Source: SG8-32-3 sp964514055
Lineage (GTDB): Archaea; Thermoproteota; Bathyarchaeia; Bathyarchaeales; Bathycorpusculaceae
Assembly: GCA_964514055.1 (NCBI GenBank)
Contig: CAZEPB010000001.1
Coordinates: forward strand, 129,437 to 193,436
Reading direction: 5' to 3'
Length of the DNA stretch: 64,000 nt
The notes under the pieces were generated by a model, which worked only from the letters and a program-made list of their open reading frames with translations, was not told the origin of the DNA and did no database searches. A program made the position numbers and the translations under genes. This document shows positions 13,973 through 22,903 of the stretch, piece after piece; positions within the stretch are counted from its first letter, which is position 1, and each line of letters begins with the position of its first letter.

Positions 13973-16066
13973 ATGAAGGAAGAAAATCATAGTATGCACA
14001 GTGGGATGAAACACGAAGGGGCTCAACACGGCATGCAATCTGGAATGAAGCATGGAGCTTCTGGGCATATGATGCACACTGGGATGTTTAAGAGAAGATT
14101 TTTCGTTTGCCTCGCCCTCACAATCCCCGTTTTGGTTCTCTCGGAAGCCATACAGACTTGGTTTGGCTATACACTTGCAATACCGTATCAATCGTACATT
14201 CTCCTGTTTTTAGCTGTAATAATCTACGTTTACGGCGGATGGCCATTCCTGAAAGGATTAACACAAGAGCTGAGAAGGACGCAGCCCGGGATGATGACGC
14301 TCATCGGCACCGCAATCTCTGTAGCCTTCTTCTTTTCAGCCGCTACTGTCTTCTTCCCTGTTGGAAAGGACTTCTTCTGGGAACTCGCCACCTTGATAGA
14401 CGTGATGCTTCTCGGGCACTGGATAGAAGCGCGAAGCGTTCTGGGCGCTTCAAGAGCGCTGGAAGAACTCGTCAAGATAATGCCCACGATGGCGCACTTG
14501 GTGAAGAACGGCGACATCAAAGATGTGCCAGTTTCCGAGTTGCAGGCAGGCGACGTAGTTTTGGTTCGTCCAGGCGAAAAGATACCGTCGGATGGCGTCG
14601 TTACCGAGGGCGAATCCTACGTTAACGAGGCGCTTCTCACAGGAGAGTCGAAGCCTGTTCACAAGGCTAAAGAAAACAAGGTCATAGGAGGCGCCATAAA
14701 CGGAGACGGTGCGCTCAGAACCAAGATTGAAAGAACAGGTGAGGAAACCTACCTAGCGCAGGTAATAACGCTTGTGAGGCAAGCTCAGCAAAGCAGGTCC
14801 AGAACCCAAGACCTTGCCAACAGAGCCGCCGCACTTCTGTTTTATGTCGCTGTTTCCGCTGGTGTAATAACTTATGTCGTGTGGGCTGTGGCTGGAAGTG
14901 CCCAGTTTGCACTGACACGTACGGTCACTGTCCTCGTGATAGCTTGCCCGCACGCGCTTGGGTTGGCCATACCTCTTGTAGTCGCCCTTTCCACGTCTAT
15001 AACGGCTAAGAGCGGGATTCTCATCAGAGACAGAAAAGCCTTTGAGATGGTTAAGGACGTAAATGCCGTAGTCTTCGACAAGACTGGAACCCTGACAACG
15101 GGTCAATTCGGCGTAAGTGATGTTGTCTCGTACATCTCGGAAGATGAGCTATTACGGCTGACCGGTTCTGTTGAGAAGAATTCCGAACACATAATAGCGA
15201 AAGCAATCGTGGACTACGCCCGCAAGAAGAGCGCCAAGATTCCTAAAGCTGGTGATTTTAAGGCGATTCCAGGCAAGGGCGCACAAGGGAAAGTTGAAGG
15301 TAAAGAAGTTTATGTGGGAAGCCCAAATCTTCTGAAGGAAATGAACGTTGAAGTAAACGACGAAAAAATAACCACTCTACAAGAAGAGGGCAAAACTGTT
15401 GTTTTCACGGTAGTGGACGGAAAACTTGCTGGCGCTTTTGCTCTTGCTGACAAGATACGAGAAGAATCTCGCCAAGCCATTCAAAATTTGAAGGCAGCAG
15501 GCGTAAAGGTCTACATGCTTACTGGTGACGCTGAGGCGGTCGCACGCGGTGTTTCGAAGGAACTCGACATCGATGACTATTTTGCTCAAGTTTTACCCGA
15601 TCAGAAGGCGGATAAGATCAAATCGTTAAAGGAGAAAGGTTACCGAGTTGCCATGGTAGGAGACGGCATTAACGATGCTCCAGCCTTGGTTACCGCTGAC
15701 GTGGGCATCGCCATCGGCGCTGGAACAGACGTAGCAATAGAGAGCGCGGACATAATTCTCGTAAAAAACGACCCCCGAGATGTGCCGAAAGTTACTGGGC
15801 TTTCAAAGAAAACGTATTCCAAGATGGTGCAGAATCTATGGTGGGCTGCCGGCTACAACATATTTGCAATTCCGTTGGCTGCAGGCATCCTCGCCAATTT
15901 CGGAGTGGTTATAGACCCAGCGGTGGGGGCTATTCTGATGTCACTGAGTACTGTTTTGGTTGCGATAAACAGTCAGACTCTTCGGAGATATGAGCCTAAA
16001 ACGGAAATGACAATGGAGAAGGCACCTGCTACCCATAATGAGATGGGACATACACATATGCACTGA
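13973..16066 (+). CDS. copB: P1B-3-type copper-translocating ATPase with His/Met-rich termini
   Basis: A 697-residue copper exporter. The N-terminal ~35 residues are packed with His and Met (HSMHSGMKHEG, GHMMHTGM) and the C-terminus ends HTHMH; both are likely Cu-binding sensor tails. The transmembrane metal site is Cys325-Pro-His327. CPH defines the CopB (P1B-3) branch, whereas CopA has CPC. Phosphorylation is at Asp369 (DKTGTL), the actuator loop has TGES, and the hinge is GDGINDAP. Three in-frame starts cluster here: GTG 13958, ATG 13961 and ATG 13973. The last is preferred, with GGTGA five bases upstream. It forms an operon with ldh. Confidence 0.94.
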   Translation: MKEENHSMHSGMKHEGAQHGMQSGMKHGASGHMMHTGMFKRRFFVCLALTIPVLVLSEAIQTWFGYTLAIPYQSYILLFLAVIIYVYGGWPFLKGLTQELRRTQPGMMTLIGTAISVAFFFSAATVFFPVGKDFFWELATLIDVMLLGHWIEARSVLGASRALEELVKIMPTMAHLVKNGDIKDVPVSELQAGDVVLVRPGEKIPSDGVVTEGESYVNEALLTGESKPVHKAKENKVIGGAINGDGALRTKIERTGEETYLAQVITLVRQAQQSRSRTQDLANRAAALLFYVAVSAGVITYVVWAVAGSAQFALTRTVTVLVIACPHALGLAIPLVVALSTSITAKSGILIRDRKAFEMVKDVNAVVFDKTGTLTTGQFGVSDVVSYISEDELLRLTGSVEKNSEHIIAKAIVDYARKKSAKIPKAGDFKAIPGKGAQGKVEGKEVYVGSPNLLKEMNVEVNDEKITTLQEEGKTVVFTVVDGKLAGAFALADKIREESRQAIQNLKAAGVKVYMLTGDAEAVARGVSKELDIDDYFAQVLPDQKADKIKSLKEKGYRVAMVGDGINDAPALVTADVGIAIGAGTDVAIESADIILVKNDPRDVPKVTGLSKKTYSKMVQNLWWAAGYNIFAIPLAAGILANFGVVIDPAVGAILMSLSTVLVAINSQTLRRYEPKTEMTMEKAPATHNEMGHTHMH

Positions 16067-16088
16067 TGAATGAAATTACTTGAAAAAC

Positions 16089-16535
16089 CTATAGCAATCC
16101 GAGGATATGTACTAACGCGCCATTAACTATTGACACCGCCCAAATGATGAATGTAGGTGCCATCCACCTCTTCATTTTTGCGCAGTTCATCTTTGATAAC
16201 GGCTTAGAAAGCCAAACGCCGACCAATATGATGCCTAAGACTTCGGCGGTGGTCCCCAAAACTGCGTGAGACCAAACCGTGAATAACGCGATAGCGGAAA
16301 GTTCTCCAATCTCTCCGAAGTTGCCCGTAAAAGAGGGAACCATAACTATCAGGATGAGGATTGTATGTAAAACTAGTGCAACAATTGTTAGATAACCGTG
16401 CCTAGCCAGGTTCTTTTTGCTGTTAATTCCCTTGACAAACGGTAACCCCAATACCAACAGGAACAAGATAACAATCTGGAGAACCAATGAAACGTTGCCA
16501 ACAGGATCAAGTTCAACGACAACATAGGGGACCAT
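16089..16535 (-). CDS. Four-TM membrane protein, DUF420-like
   Basis: A 148-residue protein with four hydrophobic helices (about 13-33, 46-68, 80-105 and 124-146). His residues lie near the membrane faces (ARHGYLTIVALVLH, VWSHAVLG, ALVHILG). This pattern resembles DUF420 proteins, a family that includes the CtaM haem/copper-oxidase assembly factor. It is convergent with copB and only 22 bases away, so a copper connection is conceivable but not shown. No oxidase genes are in the window. Confidence 0.65.
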   Translation of the reverse strand: MVPYVVVELDPVGNVSLVLQIVILFLLVLGLPFVKGINSKKNLARHGYLTIVALVLHTILILIVMVPSFTGNFGEIGELSAIALFTVWSHAVLGTTAEVLGIILVGVWLSKPLSKMNCAKMKRWMAPTFIIWAVSIVNGALVHILGLL

Positions 16536-16619
16536 GGGGTCATACCTTCAGCATTGAATTCCAAACAAAACAATAGTTTTTAGTATTATTTTTTGTAGTG
16601 AAAAAGGGTGTTTAGTTGG

Positions 16620-17099
16620 TTATCCGCCTGGGGCGCCGTGAAACGGCACGTTTTCCCACAATATTTCCCACCAGTCTGCTTCTGTTATGGTTTCTCCATG
16701 AACAATTATTTCCAAAACCGTCTTCAGCAACGCGTGATGTCTTCGCTCATCAGTTAAAATCGATTTCAAAAGAAACTGAACCTTGGTGTTTTCGATGGTA
16801 GGCATAATCTTTTCCAGTTTTTTGATTAGTTCTGCCTCTAGCTTAATGTGCTTCTCAACTAGGGCTCGTTGTTCATCAAGATTTTCCTGTTTCAACGCTT
16901 GAGAAACGTCCGTCAAGAGCGAAACGGCTGCCGCGTAGAGTTCAGCGTGCTTCACGGAGTCTAAGGATATTCCTTTCAAAACACCTCTGACAGGCGGGTT
17001 TTTAATGTTGGTTATGCCTTTGTTCAGCGACTCCACGATTTCCTTTTCGATGATTATCTGCCGTTTAATAAAATCAACTAGTTCACTTTTTGAGCTCAA
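16620..17099 (-). CDS. Ferritin-like (rubrerythrin-type) helical protein
   Basis: A 159-residue four-helix protein. Candidate metal ligands are repeated Glu/His pairs: KEIVESL near residue 20, KHAELY near 55, KLEAELIKKLE near 93-102 and DERRHHALL near 121. Only the last has a clean ExxH, so di-iron competence is uncertain. The start is set at TTG 17099 because GAGGAGAAGG lies just upstream; the frame is open to 17180 but overlaps the flavodoxin gene. It lies 29 bases downstream of the flavodoxin gene on the same strand, so the flavodoxin may be its electron donor, as in oxygen or peroxide scavenging systems. Confidence 0.75.
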   Translation of the reverse strand: MSSKSELVDFIKRQIIIEKEIVESLNKGITNIKNPPVRGVLKGISLDSVKHAELYAAAVSLLTDVSQALKQENLDEQRALVEKHIKLEAELIKKLEKIMPTIENTKVQFLLKSILTDERRHHALLKTVLEIIVHGETITEADWWEILWENVPFHGAPGG

Positions 17100-17128
17100 G
17101 TTTTCCTTCTCCTCTTTCTTAAAACATG

Positions 17129-17572
17129 TTAAGCTTGCTGCATAAGGGTTTCGGAAACGCGCTTCCCTAAATCTCGACACTTGTTAAGCATGTTTTCGTC
17201 GGGTACATATTTCGCCAGCAACGGTGGTTCAATAACTTGCATTTCAAACTTGTTTTTCATGATTTCGAGAAGAAAATTTGGCGCTTCGCCGCTCCAACCG
17301 TAAGAACCGAAGGCTGCACCTACTTTTCCTTTCAGGTTTATGTTCTTTACTGCTGCTTCTTCAAAGAGTTTCTTCATGTCAATCGGCATGTCGTGATGAT
17401 ACGTCGGCGCTCCCATAAGTATGGCATCGAAGGCGGCTAGTTCTTCGGCTTCAACATGATAGCTTAGCTCCACATTCGGATTGCCAGCGTTTTGAGCTCC
17501 TTCAGCTACGGCTTTAGCCATTTTCTCAGTGTTTCCGCTCTGACTATAATAGAGTACAAGTATTTTCGACAA
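17129..17572 (-). CDS. Flavodoxin-domain protein
   Basis: A 147-residue FMN-binding protein. The phosphate-binding loop is YYSQSGNTEKMA near residues 7-18. The flavin-flanking loops are GAPTYHHDMP and AFGSYGWSGEA, the latter resembling the flavodoxin domain of A-type flavoproteins but without their diiron domain. The frame reaches GTG 17587, but TTG 17572 lies four bases after AAAGGTGAT and starts the first beta strand. It precedes the ferritin-like gene in a probable two-gene operon for low-potential electron transfer. Confidence 0.88.
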   Translation of the reverse strand: MSKILVLYYSQSGNTEKMAKAVAEGAQNAGNPNVELSYHVEAEELAAFDAILMGAPTYHHDMPIDMKKLFEEAAVKNINLKGKVGAAFGSYGWSGEAPNFLLEIMKNKFEMQVIEPPLLAKYVPDENMLNKCRDLGKRVSETLMQQA

Positions 17573-17815
17573 CAAATCACCTTTCACTAGAATGTTAAAA
17601 GCAGATAATATGAACTTTTTGCAAACAAACCTTCTAGCGTTAAAGATGAGGTTCAGATCTGAAAATGCGCGCCAGCTTTTTCTCTCAAACTTCCGCTAAT
17701 TTGCTTCATTTATACGCTTACACTCGATGCAATGTTGTAAATTAGATTATTCTTGAAATCGAAACATAGGTTAAATGCTTTAAAAAAAACTTCAAGTTAG
17801 AAAGGGGAAGACTCA

Positions 17816-19084
17816 ATGCAAATACTAAAAGTGAAAAAAACCCGAGGATTCATCGTTATTCTGCTCTGTGCGGTGATACTGATTCAAGTAGCAACTTTCG
17901 TTTCCGCTACTCAAGCGTGCGTAGTTCCTCCGGAGCCAGAAGTAATAATTGACGTCGAGGTAGATGTTGGGTCAACACATTTTGCAGGTGAAATAGCTGA
18001 CTTCTACGTCCTAGTTTCGCTGTCTGGTGCTCCTTTAAACGCGAAAATCGAAGCCTACCTGTATTACAACGGAGCCATGTATGCTAATTTAACCAGTTTA
18101 GTTAAATATGTTGCTGATGGACTTTTCAGAATACCTTACACAATCCCCAATAATGCTGCAGCTGGCACGTACGCGTTGGTTGCCAGCGCAAACTATTCCA
18201 CGGTTGAAGGCAGAGCCCTAAAATCCTTCCTATTGAGCCCTACTTTGACAGGCTGGAACGCATGGTTGACTGAAATTCGGGAAAACGTAGCGACGATAAA
18301 AACTGATGTTGGCACGATTCAGGTTTCTCTGGACAACATGAACGCAAAGATAGTCAACATTGAAGAAAACGTGGTTACGATTGAGACCGACATAGGAATC
18401 ATCAAGACCGACATAGAGACAATTATGGGAGACATCACCCAGATTCAAGGCGATATTGTCACAATCACAACTAACATAGGCCAAATACAGGTTAACCTGA
18501 ACCAGATAAACAGCGTGCTAGTTGAGCTAAACAGCACCATCGCTACAATTCAAACAAGCATTGGCAACATCACAACAAACGTGAACAACATTCTGCTGAA
18601 CATAACCAACATTCAAGGAAACACCACGGAGATAACCACTATACTGGGCGACTTGGAAGGATCAATACTTGCAATCCAGGAAGGAATTATAACAATTAAC
18701 ACAAACATCGGACAAATGCAAACTAGCTTGACCCAAATAAACGCCAAGCTTGTTTCGTTAGACGGAGATATAGCAACCATCCAAACAGATATAGGCACGA
18801 TAAAAACAAGCATCAACAACATTAAGGCGAAAGTAACGGCTATTCAAGGAGACACCGCGACCATAAGCACCACGCTGGGCGACCTGAACGGAACAATACT
18901 CGAAATTCAAGATGACATTGCCACAATCAAGACTGACATAGGTGAAATCAAAGTTACATTGGATGAAATGAACACCAGCAGCGAAGAAGGTATCGACGCC
19001 ACTTCTGTAGGGATAATACTCGCCGTTATCGTGATAATAGTGATTGTCACAGTGGCAGTGCTAGTCCTGAGAAAACGCAGCTAA
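17816..19084 (+). CDS. Cell-surface coiled-coil protein with heptad-like Ile/Thr repeats and C-terminal membrane anchor
   Basis: A 422-residue exported protein. A signal peptide covers residues 1-31. An immunoglobulin-like/MG2-type beta domain runs from about 42 to 140, followed by about 240 residues of repeats with Ile every three to four positions (units such as IATIQTDIGTIKTSI, TIKTDIGEIKVTL). These predict a long left-handed coiled coil studded with N-glycosylation sequons (NITTN, NTTE). The C-terminus has a membrane helix (about 398-417) and RKR stop-transfer. It probably forms a stalk on the outer face. ATG 17816 follows GAAAGGGGAAG. The repeat is internally homogenised, which suggests expansion by recombination. 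Confidence 0.8.
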   Translation: MQILKVKKTRGFIVILLCAVILIQVATFVSATQACVVPPEPEVIIDVEVDVGSTHFAGEIADFYVLVSLSGAPLNAKIEAYLYYNGAMYANLTSLVKYVADGLFRIPYTIPNNAAAGTYALVASANYSTVEGRALKSFLLSPTLTGWNAWLTEIRENVATIKTDVGTIQVSLDNMNAKIVNIEENVVTIETDIGIIKTDIETIMGDITQIQGDIVTITTNIGQIQVNLNQINSVLVELNSTIATIQTSIGNITTNVNNILLNITNIQGNTTEITTILGDLEGSILAIQEGIITINTNIGQMQTSLTQINAKLVSLDGDIATIQTDIGTIKTSINNIKAKVTAIQGDTATISTTLGDLNGTILEIQDDIATIKTDIGEIKVTLDEMNTSSEEGIDATSVGIILAVIVIIVIVTVAVLVLRKRS

Positions 19085-19138
19085 AGCACCGCATAACTTG
19101 AAAGACTCAGCAGACATTTCCAGCAAGCGCGCCATCCC

Positions 19139-19162
19139 ACTTTTATTTTTTCCGCTAATTTT
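19139..19162. terminator. T-rich termination region between convergent genes
   Basis: A T-rich run (CTTTTATTTTTTCC, then AATTTTTTT) lies in the 83-base gap after the + strand coiled-coil gene and before the 3' end of the - strand Dph6-like gene. Archaeal transcription usually stops at such T-tracts, here for the rightward transcript. Confidence 0.4.
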
Positions 19163-19167
19163 TTTAA

Positions 19168-19836
19168 CTAAACAGGCAGCAAATCACAATAGCAAAAACG
19201 GTTTTCCCTCAGCACCTTCTCTCCCTTTTTGAAAGATACTCTTTCATGAAATATCGGACCGTTATAAACGAACGAGTGAAATTCCCCGTTTTCGCCGCAT
19301 CGGTCCACGTTCTCAGGAAGGTCTGACAAAAACTGCTCATCGTACTCTCTTCCGACAAAATCTTTTGTAAGAACGTTTGAGTCGATTGACGTAATAATAG
19401 CCTTGAAGCCGAGGTTGATGAACTTGCGGGCGAGCGCCTGCGTATCTTTTTTCCATAATGGATAAATCCCGTTCATGCCTACTTTCGCCAAGATCTGCTC
19501 GCGGTATCTCCTTATGTCTTCTAGAAAAATGTCGCCAAACACCACAGAGGAAACGCCGTTATCTCGTTGCTTTTTGAGCGTTTTCAGCAGTTCGTTTTCG
19601 TATTCCTCGTTAGAAGCGCCTTTTGAGATAAACGTTTTTTTGAGAGGAAAACCCAGAGCGTTCGCTTGTTGCTCAAGCAAAACACGCCGCACGCCGTGAA
19701 TGCTGATTCTGTCATAATCTCGGGTAACTGTTGTCAGCAGTTCCTGAACCTCGTATCTGCCTGATTTCAGAGTTTCGTAAAGCGCGAGAGCACTGTCTTT
19801 GCCTCCGCTCCACGCAACGATCACTTTTTCCCTCAT
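19168..19836 (-). CDS. Diphthine-ammonia ligase-like ATPase (Dph6 family)
   Basis: A 222-residue protein of the adenine-nucleotide alpha-hydrolase fold. The PP-loop SGGKDS is at residues 10-15. The family signature DRCGENGEFHSFVYNGPIF near residues 187-205 is characteristic of Dph6, which amidates diphthine on elongation factor 2 using ATP and ammonium. Length fits the archaeal single-domain form. It is divergent from the radical SAM gene and convergent with the surface coiled-coil gene. Confidence 0.9.
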   Translation of the reverse strand: MREKVIVAWSGGKDSALALYETLKSGRYEVQELLTTVTRDYDRISIHGVRRVLLEQQANALGFPLKKTFISKGASNEEYENELLKTLKKQRDNGVSSVVFGDIFLEDIRRYREQILAKVGMNGIYPLWKKDTQALARKFINLGFKAIITSIDSNVLTKDFVGREYDEQFLSDLPENVDRCGENGEFHSFVYNGPIFHERVSFKKGEKVLRENRFCYCDLLPV

Positions 19837-19941
19837 AAGCTATCAGCCTTCTGCTAAATTATTGAGACTTGAATGATACTCCAGTTTCATAAACTAGTTT
19901 AAATATTTCAAAATTGCCACTTATACTTAATGGTATAGACG

Positions 19942-21426
19942 ATGAAAGTGCTCCTCATCAATCCGCCACAGCTTTTTTATCCTGGTTCGGATCCTCCTGC
20001 GGGTAATCTTCCTCTCGGTTTGATGTACATAGCTGCTGTGCTGGACAGGGCAGGTTACAAAGCTGAGATTTTGGATGCGTTCATGAAGGATTCTTCGTTC
20101 TTGAAAGTTGGAGATACGCTTGAGGTGGGTATGCCTTATGGAAAGATAAGGGAGGAAATACGACGGAGAAAGCCTGACATTGTGGGTATTGCGAGTCCTT
20201 TCACGTGTCAAGCGGAGAACGCAATCAGAGTTGGCAACATCGTTAAAGAGGTAGACCCGAACATTTTGACGGTTGTTGGTGGTCCGCATGTCACCGCGGT
20301 TCCCGTGGAATTTTTGGAAGAGGCTAAGAACATTGATGTTGCGGTGATTGGTGAAGGAGAACACACGATACTTGACATCGTCAGGTTCTTCGAGGGAACT
20401 AAAAAGATAAGCGATGTGCAAGGAATCGCCTACCGCCAACATGGAGTTATAAAGCAAAACGCGCTGAGACCCTTCATTAAAGATTTGGACGAACTTCCCT
20501 ATCCTGCTTACCATTTAGTGGACATGGAGCAATATCTTAACCCAAAAAAGATAGAGTATCGCAGCTTTAAGGACAGGGCAATATCCATGATAACCAGCCG
20601 AGGTTGTCCTTTTAACTGCAACTTCTGCTCGGTTCACCTGCACATGGGAAAAAAGTTTCGAGCGAACTCCGTAAACTATGTTATAAATCACATAGAATAC
20701 GTGGTAAACAAGTTCAGAGTTAAGACCATATTCTTTGAGGATGACAATCTCACATTTGACCTAAAACGGTTCGAAGCTATCTGCGACAGAATAATTGAAA
20801 GGGGCATCAGGTTTAATTGGGAAACACCGAATGGAATAAGAGCAGACTATTTGACCCTGAGCCTTTTAAAGAAAATGAAAAAATCAGGGTGTCAAAGCGT
20901 GTTCTTCGGCATCGAATCCGGGGACCAATGCGTCTTAGACAACGTCATCGGCAAGAGCCTTAACTTAAAGAAAGTAGTGAAAGTTGCGAAAATGTGCAAG
21001 GACATAGGGCTGAGCACAGCGGCATTTTACATTATCGGTTTTCCAGGTGAAACGAAGGAAAACATGCTGAAGACCGTTGAGCTCGCCCTTAGGCTTAAAA
21101 GGGATTTTGACGTTGGAATGCTCCTCCATTTTGCAACGCCGTCGTTGGGAACCCGCCTTTACGAAGAATGCAAGGAGAAGGGGTATATTCAAGGGGATTT
21201 GACGTCCCGAGCTTTCGCCGAGGTGAGACAAACTTGGGGGATGCCACTGATAAGAACTGAAGACTTTGCGCCGTCCGAGGTAAGAGAAATAGCTTCGATG
21301 GCTGTCAAGAGATACAAGAGGCTGTCCCTAATTAACTACTTTAAGAACCCGTCGAAAACGCTGAAGACGGCGTTGAACCAGCCAAAGATAGTCTTGAAAT
21401 TTATCCAGAACCTACAGTCTGCCTAG
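19942..21426 (+). CDS. B12-binding-domain radical SAM protein
   Basis: A 494-residue enzyme. Residues 1-150 are a cobalamin-binding Rossmann domain (LLINPPQ, a PLGLMYIAAVL segment, VGGPHVT) that lacks the classic DxHxxG cobalamin loop. The radical SAM barrel follows, with Cys222-x3-Cys226-x2-Cys229 (SRGCPFNCNFCS) binding the [4Fe-4S] cluster, FFEDDNLT and GIESGDQ substrate/SAM motifs, and a C-terminal helical tail. Members modify lipids, tetrapyrroles or other metabolites by methylation or rearrangement, and the substrate cannot be read here. A TATA-like CTTATACTT ends about 13 bases before ATG 19942, implying a very short leader. A flavodoxin-domain gene follows after 86 bases. Confidence 0.88.
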   Translation: MKVLLINPPQLFYPGSDPPAGNLPLGLMYIAAVLDRAGYKAEILDAFMKDSSFLKVGDTLEVGMPYGKIREEIRRRKPDIVGIASPFTCQAENAIRVGNIVKEVDPNILTVVGGPHVTAVPVEFLEEAKNIDVAVIGEGEHTILDIVRFFEGTKKISDVQGIAYRQHGVIKQNALRPFIKDLDELPYPAYHLVDMEQYLNPKKIEYRSFKDRAISMITSRGCPFNCNFCSVHLHMGKKFRANSVNYVINHIEYVVNKFRVKTIFFEDDNLTFDLKRFEAICDRIIERGIRFNWETPNGIRADYLTLSLLKKMKKSGCQSVFFGIESGDQCVLDNVIGKSLNLKKVVKVAKMCKDIGLSTAAFYIIGFPGETKENMLKTVELALRLKRDFDVGMLLHFATPSLGTRLYEECKEKGYIQGDLTSRAFAEVRQTWGMPLIRTEDFAPSEVREIASMAVKRYKRLSLINYFKNPSKTLKTALNQPKIVLKFIQNLQSA

Positions 21427-21512
21427 TTGGCTGTCGTTACTTTGGCAACGGGAATTATCGGAACACGTATTAAGCCTAACAGCGAAACAAAAAAGCAGGG
21501 AGGTCTTGACGA

Positions 21513-22079
21513 ATGGTTAGCGCTTTGATTGTTTATGGCACTCGGTATGGTGCAACAGGCAGCACTTCAGAGGATATTGCGGGAGTGCTTCGCCAAGAAG
21601 GATTTGACGTTAAAGTAGTCAATGCCAAAAAAGACAAAGTGCGTGACATAACTGAGTACGAGCTTGTCATCGTCGGCAGCGGAATCCAAATCAACAGGTG
21701 GACTAAGGAACCCGAAAAGTTCCTCAAAAAGTTCCAGAAAGAACTGGCAAAAAAGAAAGTGGCGCTCTTCGTCTGCTGTGGTAGCGCACAGCCATTAAAG
21801 GAGGAAGAAAGAAAACCTGAAGAAATGGAAAAGGCTAGAAGAAAATATCTGGAAGAAAAAGCCGCCAAATATAATCTGCAACCGGTAGCTTTGGGCTTTT
21901 TTGGAGGTGTCTACAACTTCAATGAGGTGTCTTGGTTGTTTGGAAAATTTATGGAGTCTATTAAGCCGCAACTAGAAGAAGCTGGTGTACCACAAACAGA
22001 ACCTGGGCTCTACGACACAAGAGACCTGAACGCCATATGTAACTGGGCAAAAGAAGTCGCCCAAAAAGTTCAATCTTGA
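21513..22079 (+). CDS. Flavodoxin-domain protein, HemG-like (Flavodoxin_5)
   Basis: A 188-residue FMN protein. The phosphate loop is YGTRYGATGSTSEDIA near residues 9-24, with FVCCGSAQPL and LGFFGGVYNFNEVSW around the flavin. The arrangement matches the Flavodoxin_5 group, which includes protoporphyrinogen oxidase HemG, but archaeal members are generally uncharacterised reductases. ATG 21513 follows a strong GGGAGGTC. It lies downstream of the radical SAM gene and could donate electrons to it. Convergent with the zinc ABC operon (8-base gap). Confidence 0.88.
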   Translation: MVSALIVYGTRYGATGSTSEDIAGVLRQEGFDVKVVNAKKDKVRDITEYELVIVGSGIQINRWTKEPEKFLKKFQKELAKKKVALFVCCGSAQPLKEEERKPEEMEKARRKYLEEKAAKYNLQPVALGFFGGVYNFNEVSWLFGKFMESIKPQLEEAGVPQTEPGLYDTRDLNAICNWAKEVAQKVQS

Positions 22080-22087
22080 ATGTGTGC

Positions 22088-22903
22088 TTATTGCAGTTTC
22101 TTGTATGCTATGATAAGCAAAAAAAGTAAAACAGAAGCGAAAACTATCAAGCCGCTGGTTGCCACATCAAATAATGCTGAAAACAAAATACCCGTCACAG
22201 TACTTAATATGCTGAAGCCAACAGCAACCAAGATTGTTTTTCTAAACGACAAACTAAGGTGCAAAGCTGAAAGACCTGGAAGCACCAGAAGCGCAACAAC
22301 GAGAACTGTTCCAATAACCTTGATAGAGAGCACGATTGTTGCTGCAACCAATAAGTCAAAAGCCAGAGACAAAGTGTTAGTTGGTATGCCCATCACACGA
22401 GAGTCTTCTTCATCAAAGATCATGGACAAAAGCTCTCTGCGGAAAAATCCTAAAAACAACAAAACAAAAAACCCAAGCAAAGACACAACCAGTAAATCCA
22501 CCTCATCTATCGTCAATATCGAACCAAAAAGATAACTAAACAGCTCGACATTAAAACCGTGAACCACACTTATCACGATCAAGCCAAATGAGAAACCCAA
22601 CGCCAACATAACGGCTATGGCAGAATCAGAGGGAGCCACACTCTTCCGTCTCATGTAAGATATTCCAAAAACCGACAAAACCGAAACCCCAAGTGCTGTC
22701 AGTAAAGGATTGACCCCCAACAAAAGTCCTAAAGCGATTCCACCAAATGCTGTATGAGCGATTCCATCTCCTATCATGGCTTCTTTTTTCAAAATTAGGA
22801 ATAGACCAACTGCTGCGCATGCCGCTGCAGCTATGACGCCGCCTAAAAGCGCGTTCTGAAAGAACCGGTAACCAAGCAGGTCTAAAATGCTAAAGACGCT
22901 CAT
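22088..22903 (-). CDS. znuB: Zinc/manganese-type ABC transporter permease (ABC-3 family)
   Basis: A 271-residue permease with about eight membrane helices. Family features include FFQNALLGGVIAAAACAAVGLFLILKK at the start, GDGIAHTAFGGIALG (conserved loop) and the VVALLVLPG segment. The frame is open to 22996, but ATG 22903 gives a normal N-terminus and a 14-base overlap with the upstream ATPase gene, implying translational coupling; ATG 22927 is an alternative. It is the last gene of a leftward binding protein / ATPase / permease operon for high-affinity uptake of a divalent metal, most likely Zn2+. Confidence 0.92.
   Translation of the reverse strand: MSVFSILDLLGYRFFQNALLGGVIAAAACAAVGLFLILKKEAMIGDGIAHTAFGGIALGLLLGVNPLLTALGVSVLSVFGISYMRRKSVAPSDSAIAVMLALGFSFGLIVISVVHGFNVELFSYLFGSILTIDEVDLLVVSLLGFFVLLFLGFFRRELLSMIFDEEDSRVMGIPTNTLSLAFDLLVAATIVLSIKVIGTVLVVALLVLPGLSALHLSLSFRKTILVAVGFSILSTVTGILFSALFDVATSGLIVFASVLLFLLIIAYKKLQ

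Noticed and set aside
16620..17180. 27-residue N-terminal extension of the ferritin-like protein
   Set aside because: It overlaps the flavodoxin gene in another frame, while TTG 17099 has a strong SD.
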